Shown one piece after another: positions 52,013-61,883 of a DNA stretch of 64,000 nt; position 1 is the first letter of the stretch, and every line of letters begins with the position of its first letter. Source of the stretch: JAEUQQ01 sp963697285 (GTDB lineage: Bacteria > Acidobacteriota > Vicinamibacteria > Vicinamibacterales > JAFNAJ01). Both the position numbers and the translations under genes were made by a program. Location: positions 682,001-746,000 of the forward strand of contig CAVONI010000011.1 in the NCBI GenBank assembly GCA_963697285.1, read 5' to 3'. The notes below the pieces were generated by a model. That model was given only the letters and a program-made list of their open reading frames with translations. It was not told where the DNA came from and did not search any database.

Positions 52013-53650
52013 GTGAAGCCAATGCGCCGTATCGGTATCACTCTCTGCACCATGGCAACCCTGGCGGGCGTGACCGTTGTCACGACGGCGTCTGCCGCCG
52101 ACCAGGTCACGACTGTCAACGGTGTGCTCGAAGGCACCAGCACGAAGACCGGCATCCGGGTCTTCCGCGGAGTGCCGTTCGCCGCACCTCCCGTGGGCGA
52201 GTTGCGCTGGAAGGCGCCGCAGCCCGTCAAGAACTGGGAGGGCGTTCGCCAGGCAGTGGCGTTCGGCCCCAACTGCATGCAGCGCCCCGTGTTCGGCGAC
52301 ATGGAATTCCGCAACACGGGCATGAGCGAAGACTGCCTCTATCTCAACGTCTGGACACCGGCGAAATCGGCATCCGAGAAGCTGCCGGTGCTGGTCTACT
52401 TCTTCGGCGGCGGGCTGGTGGCGGGCGACGGATCCGAGTTGCGGTACGACGGCGAGAGCATGGCCTCGAAGGGCATCGTCTCGATCACCATCAGCTACCG
52501 CGTCACGGTGTTCGGTTTCCTGGCGCATCCCGAACTGACCGCCGAAGCGCCGTATCACGCGTCAGGCAACTACGGGTTCCTCGACCAGCATGCAGCGCTG
52601 AAGTGGGTGCAGGCCAACGTTGCAGCCTTCGGCGGAGACCCGGGCCGGGTCACCATCGCGGGCCAGTCGGCCGGCTCGCGGTCGACGTCGGTGCAGGTGC
52701 TCTCTCCCCTGTCGAAGAACCTCTTCGCGGGCGCGATCATGGAGAGCGGGAGCATGGTCCAGGCCAGCAAGCCTGCGTCGCTCGCCGACGGCGAGAAGCA
52801 CGGGATGGGGTTCATGGCGGCGGCCGGCGCGGCATCGCTGAAGGAACTGCGCGCGATGCCTGCCGCCGCGTTGCTCGAAATGACAGCCCGGGCGCCATGG
52901 ACGCGGTTCGAGGCGATCGCCGACGGGTACGTGGTCCCCGCCACCGACCTGGTCGCCTACGTGGATGCGGGCAAACAGGCGCACGTGCCCTTGCTCCTGG
53001 GGTGGGTGTCGGAGGACCGCACGGCCAAATCGCTGCTGGGCGACAACCCGCCGACGCCCGAGGGATACACGGCGGCCGTGCGCAAGGTGTTCGGCGCCGA
53101 TGCCGATCGCGTGCTCGCGCTCTACCCCGCCGGCACGACCGAAGACCAGGTGCTCGACGCGGCCCAGACGCTGGCGACGGATCAGGGCATGGGCTACAAC
53201 ATGTGGCGCCTGGCTGAGAGTCACCGCCAGTCGAGCGGGAAGCCGGTGTATCGCTGGTTCTTCTCGCGCCCGCGCCCGAAGTTCCTGGGAGCCGCCAACC
53301 AGACGCCGGGCACCGCGGGCGGCATCATCACCAATGCGCCCGGGGCCTCAGCCCCTCCGACGTGGCGCGGTGCCGTGCACTCTGCCGAGATCGAATACGC
53401 GCTCGGCAACCTGGCGACCAACACGCACTACGCCTGGGAGCCCGGCGACTACAAGCTGTCGCAGGTGATGGAGACCTGCTTCGCCAACTTCATCAAGACG
53501 GGCGACCCGAACGGCCCGGGGCTGCCGACGTGGCCCGCCTACACGCCTGAGCAGGGCTTCAAGGTCATGCACCTGGACGTCGAGTCACGTGCCGTGCCCG
53601 AAGCCCGCCCTCGCTACCTCCTGTTGGACGAAGTCCTGCGCAAGAAGTAG
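52013..53650 (+). CDS. Exported type B carboxylesterase
   Basis: A 545-residue alpha/beta hydrolase with a signal peptide (CTMATLAGVTVVTTASAA). It has the type B signature FRGVPFAAPPVGELRWKAP, EDCLYLNVWTP, and an oxyanion-hole FFGGGLVAG. The nucleophile elbow is GQSAGS, where most members have GESAGG. An acid is likely in the LGWVSEDRT block and the His in GAVHSAEIEY. It should hydrolyse carboxylic esters outside the cytoplasm. The GTG start (52013) has GGAG 8 bp upstream; ATG 52022 is the alternative. It follows the GT-C gene by about 35 bp. Confidence 0.9.
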   Translation: MKPMRRIGITLCTMATLAGVTVVTTASAADQVTTVNGVLEGTSTKTGIRVFRGVPFAAPPVGELRWKAPQPVKNWEGVRQAVAFGPNCMQRPVFGDMEFRNTGMSEDCLYLNVWTPAKSASEKLPVLVYFFGGGLVAGDGSELRYDGESMASKGIVSITISYRVTVFGFLAHPELTAEAPYHASGNYGFLDQHAALKWVQANVAAFGGDPGRVTIAGQSAGSRSTSVQVLSPLSKNLFAGAIMESGSMVQASKPASLADGEKHGMGFMAAAGAASLKELRAMPAAALLEMTARAPWTRFEAIADGYVVPATDLVAYVDAGKQAHVPLLLGWVSEDRTAKSLLGDNPPTPEGYTAAVRKVFGADADRVLALYPAGTTEDQVLDAAQTLATDQGMGYNMWRLAESHRQSSGKPVYRWFFSRPRPKFLGAANQTPGTAGGIITNAPGASAPPTWRGAVHSAEIEYALGNLATNTHYAWEPGDYKLSQVMETCFANFIKTGDPNGPGLPTWPAYTPEQGFKVMHLDVESRAVPEARPRYLLLDEVLRKK

Positions 53651-53781
53651 CGCCAGCGCGCGTGGAGTCCGTGACGACGCGGGCTCCACGCCGCGCGCAG
53701 GGGGCGGCGATGCATCCGCAGCGGCATCCGCTGCTGCAAGGCACGATGACGCAGGTTGAGAGCGCGGTGAAGATCGCCGCG

Positions 53782-54457
53782 CTATTCCAGCGTCAGGCAG
53801 TAGCCGTCGCCCCTCACCGATCGGATGAATCGCGGACGATGAGGGTCGGGCTCGACCTTCTTGCGGAGCCGCGCGATGGCGTGGTCGACAGAGCGGCCGG
53901 TGGCGTCTGTACATCACGCCCCAGACTTCGCGAAGCAACTCGTCGCGATAGACCACCTGTCCCGGGTGGGCTGCGAGCAGACGCAGGATCTCGAACTCGC
54001 GGTGCGCAAGATGAATCTCCCGGCCTGCGCATGTCGCTCTGAACGGCTGGAACTCCACCGAGATGTCGCCGATCGCGATCCGATCGAGCGGTCGTGCGAA
54101 GCGGCGCAGCACGGCGTGAATCCTGGCGACCAGTTCATCGAAGTGGAACGGCTTGGTGACGTAGTCGTCGGCTCCCAGGTTCAGGCCGCGGACCTTGTCG
54201 TGCTTCTGGTCGCGCGCCGACAGCATGATCACCGGGACGCGCCCCCCGTGGCGCAGCACCTGGCACAGGTCGAAACCGCTGGGGCCCGGCAGCATGATGT
54301 CCAGGAGGATCAGATCGGGGAGGAACGCGCGTGCGCGAGCCGGCGCATCGTGCCCGCTCGATGACCACGCGACTTCGAAGCCGTCGAGGGTCAGGTTGTC
54401 CGACACGACCTTGGCAAGCGAGACATCGTCCTCGACGATCAAGATGCGTTTCGCCAT
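53782..54457 (-). CDS. OmpR-family response regulator (frameshift in winged helix)
   Basis: The receiver domain is complete: EDDVS acidic pocket, phosphoacceptor Asp in LILLDIMLPG, Thr/Ser in VIMLSARDQ and Lys in YVTKPF. The winged helix begins VEFQPFRATCAGREIHLAHREFEILRLLAAHPGQVV. The frame breaks near 53915. One base over, TGRSVDHAIARLRKKVEPDP, then RFIRSVRGDGYCLTLE, completes it exactly and stops at 53782. The gene starts 4 bp after the histidine kinase stop and is the last gene of a three-gene operon with it. It should bind DNA after phosphorylation. Confidence 0.88.
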
Positions 54458-54461
54458 GGTC

Positions 54462-56145
54462 TCACCCTCTGGCGACGGGAATCGCGAGCCTCACCGTCGT
54501 CCCGACCCCGACGGTGCTCTCGAGCTGGAGCGACCCCCCGTGATCGTTGGCGATGCGACGCACGATGGCCAGCCCGAGCCCGCTGCCATGGCCCACCGAC
54601 GAGCGACCACGGCTGAAGCGCCGCTGTACGCGCTGCAGTTCGTCGGGCGGGATCCCGACGCCGTGGTCGGTAACGGTGAACTCCACGACGCCGTCTTCCG
54701 CATGGGCAGTCATGACGGCCTTCGTCGTCTCGGCCGAGTATCGGATCGCATTGTCGATGATGTTGTCGAAGGCCAGCACCAGCGCCGTGCGATCGGCCCT
54801 GATTCTCGGGAGCGCGGGATCCACGTCGAGTTGGAAGTCGACAGAGCCGTCCATCAACTGGTGCTTGAACCTCGACATCGCCTCGGCCGCGACGTCGTGC
54901 GGACTGAGCGACTCGAATGAGTACACCTCGGTGACATCGGTGACACGGGCGTAGGCGAGCAGGTTGTCGATCAAGCGCGCCAGCCTGCGTTCCTCCTGCG
55001 CCAGCAGTTCAGCGTAGGTGTGTACCTGTTCCGGGGTGCTGAGGCGTCCGCGCACCAGCGTGTCGGCGATGGTGCGGATCGTGGACAAGGGCGTCTTGAG
55101 CTCATGCGTCACGGCCGATACGAAGTCCGACCGCATCGACGCCACCCTGACGCTCGCGTGTGCGGCGCGAACCGCGACGGTCAGCCCGAGCCCTGCGAGC
55201 AAGGCAGCTGCTGCGATGGCCAGCAGCGTGCGACGAGCGCCGCGCGCGGCCAACTCGAGCGTGCGATCACTGGCGGCGCTGACGTGGACCGTCCAGGACG
55301 GCATGGTCAGGTCTGGAGGTGGGTCCAGGGCGATGAGCGACGGGTCGAGAAAGACGGCCAGGAACTCGCGCGTCTCGGCCGACTCTGGACGCGCGGGCCT
55401 GTCGGTCCCGGCCACGCGTGCCCCACGCTCGTCGGCAATCATGTACTCGAGGCCGCCTCCCGACTCGCCGATCCGGGCGGCCAATTGCGCGATTCCCGAG
55501 AAGTAGTGTTCGCGCACCCAGTGCACGTTGACCATGAAGCCGAACACGCTTGCGAGGTGCTCGCGCGTGTCTTCGGCGTAGACGAGTCGCGCCACCACTT
55601 GGTACGGCAGACCACCCACGACCGTGTCGAATGCCGAGTACCTGTCGTTGCGCCACGGCATCGCGTTGGATCCGGGCACGCAGCAGGCGCTCCAGGTTGT
55701 CGTTGGTCGTGGGCACCACGGGGTAGTGTCCCTGCGCATCGCTCACGCTGAGCCACGAGGGCCTGCGATCAGCCCGCGTCAGGAACACGGCGGCGGTGTG
55801 TGACGCTTCGCTCCAGCCGAAGAAGAACTCAGGGTAGGGGTAGCGCGCGAAAGCCGTCGCCACCACCTCTATCACGTCGGAGGGAGGGTCGAAGGACTGT
55901 GGCCCCAACTCCGAGGCGGCGAGGACGGTCGCCTGCGCGCCTCCCATGTCGCGCGTGAGCGCAGTGGCCAGCAGATCCGCAAGATCGCGGGCGCGTCGCT
56001 CGACGAGCAGCGCGGAACTCCCCTGCCACTCCGTGGCCGCCCGATAGCCCGACCACGCCAGCGCCACGACGCCACAGACCACCGCTGCGCCGAGCCAGCC
56101 CTGGAAGCGGTGGCCCCAAGCCAGCTCTCGCTCCAGGGACGTCAT
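54462..56145 (-). CDS. Sensor histidine kinase (frameshift in sensor region)
   Basis: From ATG 56145: one helix (WLGAAVVCGVVALAWSGY), a periplasmic sensor of about 250 residues, a second helix (TLLAIAAAALLAGLGLTVAV), then the kinase core. The H-box is SDFVSAVTHELKTPLSTI, the N-box LAFDNIIDNAIRYS, and G boxes TVTDHGVGIPPDE and SVGHGSGLGLAIV. The frame changes near 55660 inside the sensor; residues on both sides look native. ATGA overlap with the upstream solute-binding protein gene shows coupling, so the sensor probably reads the ligand state of that lipoprotein. Confidence 0.88.
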
Positions 56146-57182
56146 CGAGCCAGCTCCCGTTCGCGGTAGTACCACGCGGCACCGGGATGCAGCGGCACGG
56201 GCGAGGCCGACGCGCGGCCGAGATCCATCAGGCGCAGGAAGCCGAGGCGTGTCGCCATGTCGGGCAGCGCCGCGAAGAGCGCGGCGGTCACCCGTCGCAC
56301 CACCGGTTCCTCGAGATCGGTTCGGCACACGAGCAACACGTCGATGCTCAGCGTGTGGACCGCCTTCGGCTGCCCGCTGTAGGTGCCGGGCAGGATGACG
56401 TCGTTGCGCAGAAACGGATAGCGCTTGCGAAGTCCGAGCGCGTGCGCACCCGTCAGGTCGAGCAGGCGGGCGCCTGACCTCATGGCCGCGTCGACCGTGT
56501 CCACAGGATCGGCGGCGACCACGAACGACGCCTGGACCTCACCGCGCGCCAACGCCTCGGCGGCCTCCGTGAACGAGAGGGTGCGGCGGCTGACGGAATC
56601 GGGCCGCACGTCGTATGCGGCCAGAACCAGTTCGGCCGTCGCAGCCGTGCCGCTGCCAGGCGGGCCCACCGCGATCGCCCGCCCCTTCAACTCCGAGACC
56701 GACGTGATCGGCGAATCGGCCCGCACGAGCACGTGCACACGCGAGTGGTGCAGGACGGCGATCCCACGAACGCTCCTGACGGGGCGAAGCGTCTGCCGAA
56801 GTTCGCCGTTGTACGACAGGTACGCGACGTCGGCGAGCGAGAGTGCGAGATCGGCTTGTCCTTCGCCCAGCAGTTCGAGGTTCCGGATTGACCCCGGTGT
56901 TTCGACCATCGTGAACGGCAGGTCCGGCAGCAGCCGCTGAAACGCCGCCATCAGCTCGCGTCCGAAGCCGTTGAACGTCATGGTCGGAAGCCCGGTCGCG
57001 ATGCGCAGCGTCGCCTGGGGTGGCGGCGGGGCCGGACTCGTGCACGCCACGGCCACGCAGCAGCACGCGGCGAACACACTGATCGCGTGCGGCACGCCGA
57101 GCACGTGGCGACGCACGCGAGACCGCCGGACGCGATGGTCGTGCCGTAGGTCGAACGGCCCTTCGGGCGCTTGCCTGATCAT
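56142..57182 (-). CDS. TAXI-family TRAP solute-binding lipoprotein
   Basis: A lipobox-like AVACTSP follows a hydrophobic signal (ISVFAACCCVAVAC). The mature protein is a two-lobed binding protein of the TAXI type: RIATGLPTMTFNGFGRELMAAF, LLGEGQADLALSLADVAYLSYNG, LKGRAIAVGPPGSGTAATAELVL (family signature) and ARGEVQASFVVAADPVDTV. Members bind organic acids or glutamate-like solutes for TRAP transporters, but no DctM-like membrane subunit is here. Instead it is followed by a histidine kinase and response regulator, so it likely senses rather than transports. The start is uncertain: ATG 57182 adds about 30 Arg-rich residues, and a later GTG may be correct. Confidence 0.85.
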   Translation of the reverse strand: MIRQAPEGPFDLRHDHRVRRSRVRRHVLGVPHAISVFAACCCVAVACTSPAPPPPQATLRIATGLPTMTFNGFGRELMAAFQRLLPDLPFTMVETPGSIRNLELLGEGQADLALSLADVAYLSYNGELRQTLRPVRSVRGIAVLHHSRVHVLVRADSPITSVSELKGRAIAVGPPGSGTAATAELVLAAYDVRPDSVSRRTLSFTEAAEALARGEVQASFVVAADPVDTVDAAMRSGARLLDLTGAHALGLRKRYPFLRNDVILPGTYSGQPKAVHTLSIDVLLVCRTDLEEPVVRRVTAALFAALPDMATRLGFLRLMDLGRASASPVPLHPGAAWYYRERELAR

Positions 57183-57435
57183 GGCGAGGACGTCAGCGCG
57201 GCACAGTATACGCCCGACCCTCGACTGCCCCCCGCCAGCGCTAGCCGCGCCGATGCGACAAACTGCAAAAAAACTCGCCCCTGTTCTGCCCTACCATCCG
57301 GCTCGAATCGTTTGCAGCGTCACGTCGGGCAATGGATCGCGCCCTGTCGTTTGTACCTCGACCGTCGTCAGCGCCTGTCGCTGCCGCGCCGGTCGGGCAG
57401 GAAACACGAACACACGCAGTGCGGAGGGACAGCTG

Positions 57436-60336
57436 ATGAACTGGAAGCTCACGGGTCAGGCCTGCAATGCCGTCCTCGCGGTCGTGGCGCTCGTCGCGGG
57501 TGCCTCGCTCGCGTGGGGCCAGAGCAGCAACGCGTCGATCGTCGGGACCGTCCACGACAAGAGCGGCGCGGTCGTCCCCGGCGTGACGGTGACCGCGACC
57601 AGCCCTGCGCTCCAGACGGGTGCCATGTCGGTTGTGACCGACGAGACGGGCGAGTACCGCATCAGCCCGCTCCCCATCGGCACCTACGTGATCACGTACG
57701 AGCTCGCAGGGTTCGACACGGTCAAGCAGCCCGACGTCCGCCTGACCGTCGGATTCGTCGCGACCGTCAACGCGGTGCTGTCGGTGAGTGGTGTCGCCGA
57801 AGCCGTCACGGTGTCGGGCGCGTCGGCCATCGTCGACGCGGTATCGACGGCCGCCACGACCCAGATGACCCGCGAGACGCTCGAGACGATTCCAGGCAGT
57901 CGCAACGGGCTCATCAGCGTGCTCTCGTCGGCGCCCGGCGTCCGCACGACGAAGGAAGTGGGAGGCAGTGCCACGAACGAGCAGACGCAGTTCCGGTCGT
58001 TCGGGCAAAGCGGAGAGGCATGGAACCTGGTTGAGGGCGTCTACACCCTGGCGCCGCAGAATCCGGGTGCCGGCGGCGCCGGCGCCAGCGGCGGCGCCGG
58101 AAACTACTTCGACTTCAATGCGTTCGACGAGTCGGCGATCTCGACACTCGGCAATGGCGCCAAGACGCCGACCCGCGGCGTCCAGATCGTCAGCATCGTG
58201 AAGTCGGGCGGGAACGACTTGCACGGTGGCTTTGCGTTCGGGCAGTACATGACCGACTGGCAGGCCGACAACCTCACCGACGAATTGATGGCCCAGGGGG
58301 TCACCAGCGGGAATCCGACCGTCACCCGCTACGACTACGGCGGTGATCTGGGCGGGAAGATCGGAACGAGCAAGCTCTGGTTCTACACCGCGGCTCGTCG
58401 GCGCCGGGATGTCGAGGAGATCGCCGGGACCTACCAGCCGAACGGTGACGCCGCGGTCGATGACCAGCTCGCGTGGTGGGCGACCGGCAAGGTGTCGTAC
58501 CAGGCGTCGAAGACCCACAAGCTGGTGGGGTTCTACCAGGAGATGCACAAGTGGGACGAGTCGGGCGCCGACACGCTGCGCGCCTGGGAATCACGACAGG
58601 AGCAGAGCACGATCCCGAAAGTCGGCAAGGTCGAATGGCAGTGGCTGCGCGGCAACTCGATGGTGGTCGACCTGCAGTACGGCTTCTGGAACTACGAGGT
58701 ACGACGCTACGACGTGACGCACGGCCCACGCCCGGACGAGACGCTTCCAGGCATCTCGATGACCGATGCCATCACGCAGAAGATCTGGGGTGAAAACACG
58801 AACGTCAACACCTTCGTCATCCCGGACCGCAAGCACACCAAGGGCACGCTGACGTGGTACAAGCCTGATGTCTTCTTCGGGAACCACCAGGTCGACACGG
58901 GGTTCGACTACCTGCACACCTCGACGAGCCGCGGCGGAAATGAGCGGAACCAGCCGGCGTACCAGCTCGAATACCAGAACGGCGTCCCCTTCCAGTTCCG
59001 CACCCAGAACATCCCCGTCGAGCCCTTCCAGGTGACGGAATACCTCGGCCTCTACGTGCAGGATGTCTGGACCATTGCACGGCGGGTGACCATGAACCTC
59101 GGACTGCGGTACGCCCGCGACAAGGGGTACGTGCCGGAGGCCTGCCGCGAGGCCGGCATGTTCGCGGCCGAGCAGTGCTGGCCGGAGATCCAGATGAACA
59201 CGTGGAACTCGTTCGCGCCGCGCATGCACGCCGCCTGGGACCTCACCGGCAACGCGAAATCGGTGCTGAAGTTCGGCTGGGGACACTTCGTGCACATGCG
59301 CGCCAACGAGCCCGAAGTGCAAGACCTCGATCCGAAGGCGACGCAGACCACCATCTGGCGGTGGCACGACCTGAACGGCAACAAGCTGTACGAGCCGGGT
59401 GAGGTCGACCTGCGACCGGGTGGACCCGACTATGTCTCGGGCGTGTCCGGCAGCACGTTCTTCGTCAACCCCGACGAGAAGCCGCCTACGGTGAACGAGT
59501 TCTCTGCGTCTTTCGAGCGGCAGCTCGCGGCCGGGTTTGCGGCACGACTGACCGGGATCCACTCGCGCACCGCCGACACCTTGCGGGTCACCAATCCACT
59601 GCGTCCTCCCAGCGCGTACACCGTTCCGGTCAGTCGTCCTGACCCTGGGCCCGACGGCGTGGTCGGCAACGCAGACGATACCGGAAACACGCTCACCTAC
59701 TGGGAGTACCCGCAGGCGCTCGCAGGGGCGGCGTTCGACAAATTCACGCGCGTGAACGACTCGCGGGCTGACACGCAGTTCACGAGCTTCGAGTTCGCGG
59801 TCGTGAAACGCTTCTCGCGTGGCTGGCAGTTCAGCGGATCGTACTCGGCCACGAAGTTCAATGGCAATCTCGGCTCCAACGGTGCCCTCGGACCGGCCGA
59901 CAACCCCAACGCCGAGATCATGATTGCCGACCACACCTGGGAATACGGGCTGAAGCTCGCCGGATCGTACCAGTTGCCGTGGACCGTGATGGTTTCTGCC
60001 AACTACGACCTGCGGAGCGGCGACCCGTGGGCACGCACGGTTCGCGTCACCGGCGGACGGACCATCCCCAATTTCACCATGCCCGTGGAGGAGGTCGGGA
60101 CGCGACGGATGGACAAGTTCAGCCTGCTCGACATGCGCCTTCAGAAGCAGGTCCGGATCGCTCGGACCCACAAGCTCGATCTGCGCGCAAACATCTACAA
60201 CGTGCTGAACGCCAACTCGGTGCAGAACGTGCAACGGCGTTCGGGATCGACCTTCGGCCTGCCGATTGCGGACGGCAACGGCACGACCATCCTTCCCCCG
60301 CGGATCCTCGAGCTGAGCGTGGCCTATACCTTCTAG
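57436..60336 (+). CDS. TonB-dependent receptor with carboxypeptidase-regulatory-like domain
   Basis: A 966-residue outer-membrane protein. A signal peptide (AVLAVVALVAGASLAWG) is followed by a CarboxypepD_reg-like domain (ASIVGTVHDKSGAVVPGVTVTATS ... YELAGFDTVKQPDVRLTVG). The plug domain comes next (about 120-260, with ETIPGSRNGLISVLSSAPGVR), then a barrel ending in ILELSVAYTF with a terminal Phe. This Oar-like architecture is characteristic of Acidobacteria, where many such receptors import oligosaccharides or peptides. No TonB box is obvious in the signal-proximal part. ATG 57436 follows GGAGGGAC. The ligand is unknown; the downstream transporter suggests an organic acid or peptide-derived cargo. 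Confidence 0.9.
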   Translation: MNWKLTGQACNAVLAVVALVAGASLAWGQSSNASIVGTVHDKSGAVVPGVTVTATSPALQTGAMSVVTDETGEYRISPLPIGTYVITYELAGFDTVKQPDVRLTVGFVATVNAVLSVSGVAEAVTVSGASAIVDAVSTAATTQMTRETLETIPGSRNGLISVLSSAPGVRTTKEVGGSATNEQTQFRSFGQSGEAWNLVEGVYTLAPQNPGAGGAGASGGAGNYFDFNAFDESAISTLGNGAKTPTRGVQIVSIVKSGGNDLHGGFAFGQYMTDWQADNLTDELMAQGVTSGNPTVTRYDYGGDLGGKIGTSKLWFYTAARRRRDVEEIAGTYQPNGDAAVDDQLAWWATGKVSYQASKTHKLVGFYQEMHKWDESGADTLRAWESRQEQSTIPKVGKVEWQWLRGNSMVVDLQYGFWNYEVRRYDVTHGPRPDETLPGISMTDAITQKIWGENTNVNTFVIPDRKHTKGTLTWYKPDVFFGNHQVDTGFDYLHTSTSRGGNERNQPAYQLEYQNGVPFQFRTQNIPVEPFQVTEYLGLYVQDVWTIARRVTMNLGLRYARDKGYVPEACREAGMFAAEQCWPEIQMNTWNSFAPRMHAAWDLTGNAKSVLKFGWGHFVHMRANEPEVQDLDPKATQTTIWRWHDLNGNKLYEPGEVDLRPGGPDYVSGVSGSTFFVNPDEKPPTVNEFSASFERQLAAGFAARLTGIHSRTADTLRVTNPLRPPSAYTVPVSRPDPGPDGVVGNADDTGNTLTYWEYPQALAGAAFDKFTRVNDSRADTQFTSFEFAVVKRFSRGWQFSGSYSATKFNGNLGSNGALGPADNPNAEIMIADHTWEYGLKLAGSYQLPWTVMVSANYDLRSGDPWARTVRVTGGRTIPNFTMPVEEVGTRRMDKFSLLDMRLQKQVRIARTHKLDLRANIYNVLNANSVQNVQRRSGSTFGLPIADGNGTTILPPRILELSVAYTF

Positions 60337-60477
60337 CCTCCGTGGCGGCGAGGGGCCGAGCGCGATCGTCGCGCGCAGGCCCCCGCCGCCCTGATGTTCG
60401 ACCACGTGAGTCGTTCAGCACAGTCGGCGCCACCGCGGCGCCGCCAGCACATGGGCGCGAGACAGGAGTCACAGGCG

Positions 60478-61815
60478 ATGGACGCGTCAGAGCGCAGGGC
60501 GAAGATCAAGGCCGTGGTCATTGTCGCCAGCGGCAACTTCCTCGAGATGTACGACTTCATGGTGTTCGGCTATTACGCGACCGCCATCGGCGCCACGTTC
60601 TTCCCCGCCAGGAGCGAGTTCGCCTCGCTCATGCTGTCACTGGCCACGTTCGGCGCGGGATTCCTCATGCGGCCCATCGGCGCCGTCGTCCTCGGTGCGT
60701 ACATGGATCGACACGGTCGGCGGGCGGGATTGCTGCTCACCCTGGGCATGATGGCGGTCGGCACGCTGACGATCGCCGCGCTCCCTGGCTACGTGACGCT
60801 GGGGCTGGCGGCACCCCTCCTGGTGGTCGTCAGTCGACTCGTGCAGGGTCTTTCGGCCGGCGTCGAAGTCGGCGGCGTGTCGGTGTACCTCTCGGAGATT
60901 GCCACCCCCGGACACCGGGGCTTCTACGTGAGCTGGCAGTCGGCGAGCCAGCAGGTGGCGGTGGTGTTTGCCGCCCTGCTCGGCATCATCGTGTCGTCGA
61001 TGCTCACCCGTGAGCAGATGCTCGCCTGGGGATGGCGCATCCCGCTGCTCGTCGGGTGTGTGCTGATCCCGTTCATCTTCTTCATCCGGCGGTCGCTGCA
61101 GGAAACGCCCGAGTTCCTGGCGCGCCAGCATCACCCGCGCATGGCCGAAGTATTCGGGAACCTCGTGTCGAACTGGCGGATCGTGCTCCTCGGCACCATG
61201 CTCGCCGCCATGACCACGGTGTCGTTCTACATGATCACCGCCTACACGCCAACATTCGGGAGCGTGGAGCTGAAGTTGAGCCCTGTCACAAACCTCATCG
61301 TCACGCTGTGCGTCGGCATCTCGAACTTCATCCTGCTGCCGGTGATGGGCGGCCTCAGCGACCGTGTGGGACGCCGCCCGCAGCTCATCGCCTGCGCGTT
61401 GCTCGCGCTACTCACGGCGTATCCGGCGCTGTCGTGGCTCGTCTCCTCGCCGTCGTTTGCGCGCTTGCTCGCGGTGCAGTTGTGGCTGTCGCTGGTCTAC
61501 GCGGGTTACAACGGCGCCATGGTCGTGTACCTCACCGAGATCATGCCCGTCAACGTCCGGACGGCCGGCTTCTCGATTGCCTACAGCCTCGCGACTGCCG
61601 TGCTCGGGGGATTCACTCCAGCCATCGCGACGTACCTGATCCACGTCACGGGTAACAAGGCCATGCCGGGCGCCTGGCTCTCGTTCGCCGCCGTGCTCGG
61701 GCTCTCGGCAGCGCTTATCCTGCACGCGTCGCAACGCGGGGCCGCCTCACAGGCCACGGTGGGAGTCGCGGTGCCCACTCCCGAGAAGCGCGTCCAACCC
61801 GGCAGCGCCACGTAA
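60478..61815 (+). CDS. MHS-family major facilitator transporter
   Basis: A 445-residue 12-helix MFS protein. GNFLEMYDFMVFGYYA opens the metabolite:H+ symporter family. GAYMDRHGRRAGLLL is the loop 2-3 motif (D.RGR.R) and RLVQGLSAGVEVGGVSVYLSEI the conserved helix-4/5 region. LSDRVGRRP is the second-half motif. Relatives carry citrate, tricarballylate, alpha-ketoglutarate or similar acids. ATG 60478 is used; an in-frame ATG at 60451 is possible. It lies 141 bp after the TonB-dependent receptor and 68 bp before the CapA gene, on the same strand. Confidence 0.87.
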   Translation: MDASERRAKIKAVVIVASGNFLEMYDFMVFGYYATAIGATFFPARSEFASLMLSLATFGAGFLMRPIGAVVLGAYMDRHGRRAGLLLTLGMMAVGTLTIAALPGYVTLGLAAPLLVVVSRLVQGLSAGVEVGGVSVYLSEIATPGHRGFYVSWQSASQQVAVVFAALLGIIVSSMLTREQMLAWGWRIPLLVGCVLIPFIFFIRRSLQETPEFLARQHHPRMAEVFGNLVSNWRIVLLGTMLAAMTTVSFYMITAYTPTFGSVELKLSPVTNLIVTLCVGISNFILLPVMGGLSDRVGRRPQLIACALLALLTAYPALSWLVSSPSFARLLAVQLWLSLVYAGYNGAMVVYLTEIMPVNVRTAGFSIAYSLATAVLGGFTPAIATYLIHVTGNKAMPGAWLSFAAVLGLSAALILHASQRGAASQATVGVAVPTPEKRVQPGSAT

Positions 61816-61883
61816 AGGACTCAACACCGGATCGCAGTACCATCGTCGGGCGGCATGCAGCCCACGCAAAGCAGAGGGACACC

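Noticed and set aside
58591..60405. 604-codon minus-strand open frame
   Set aside because: Antisense of the TonB-dependent receptor, no conserved protein pattern.
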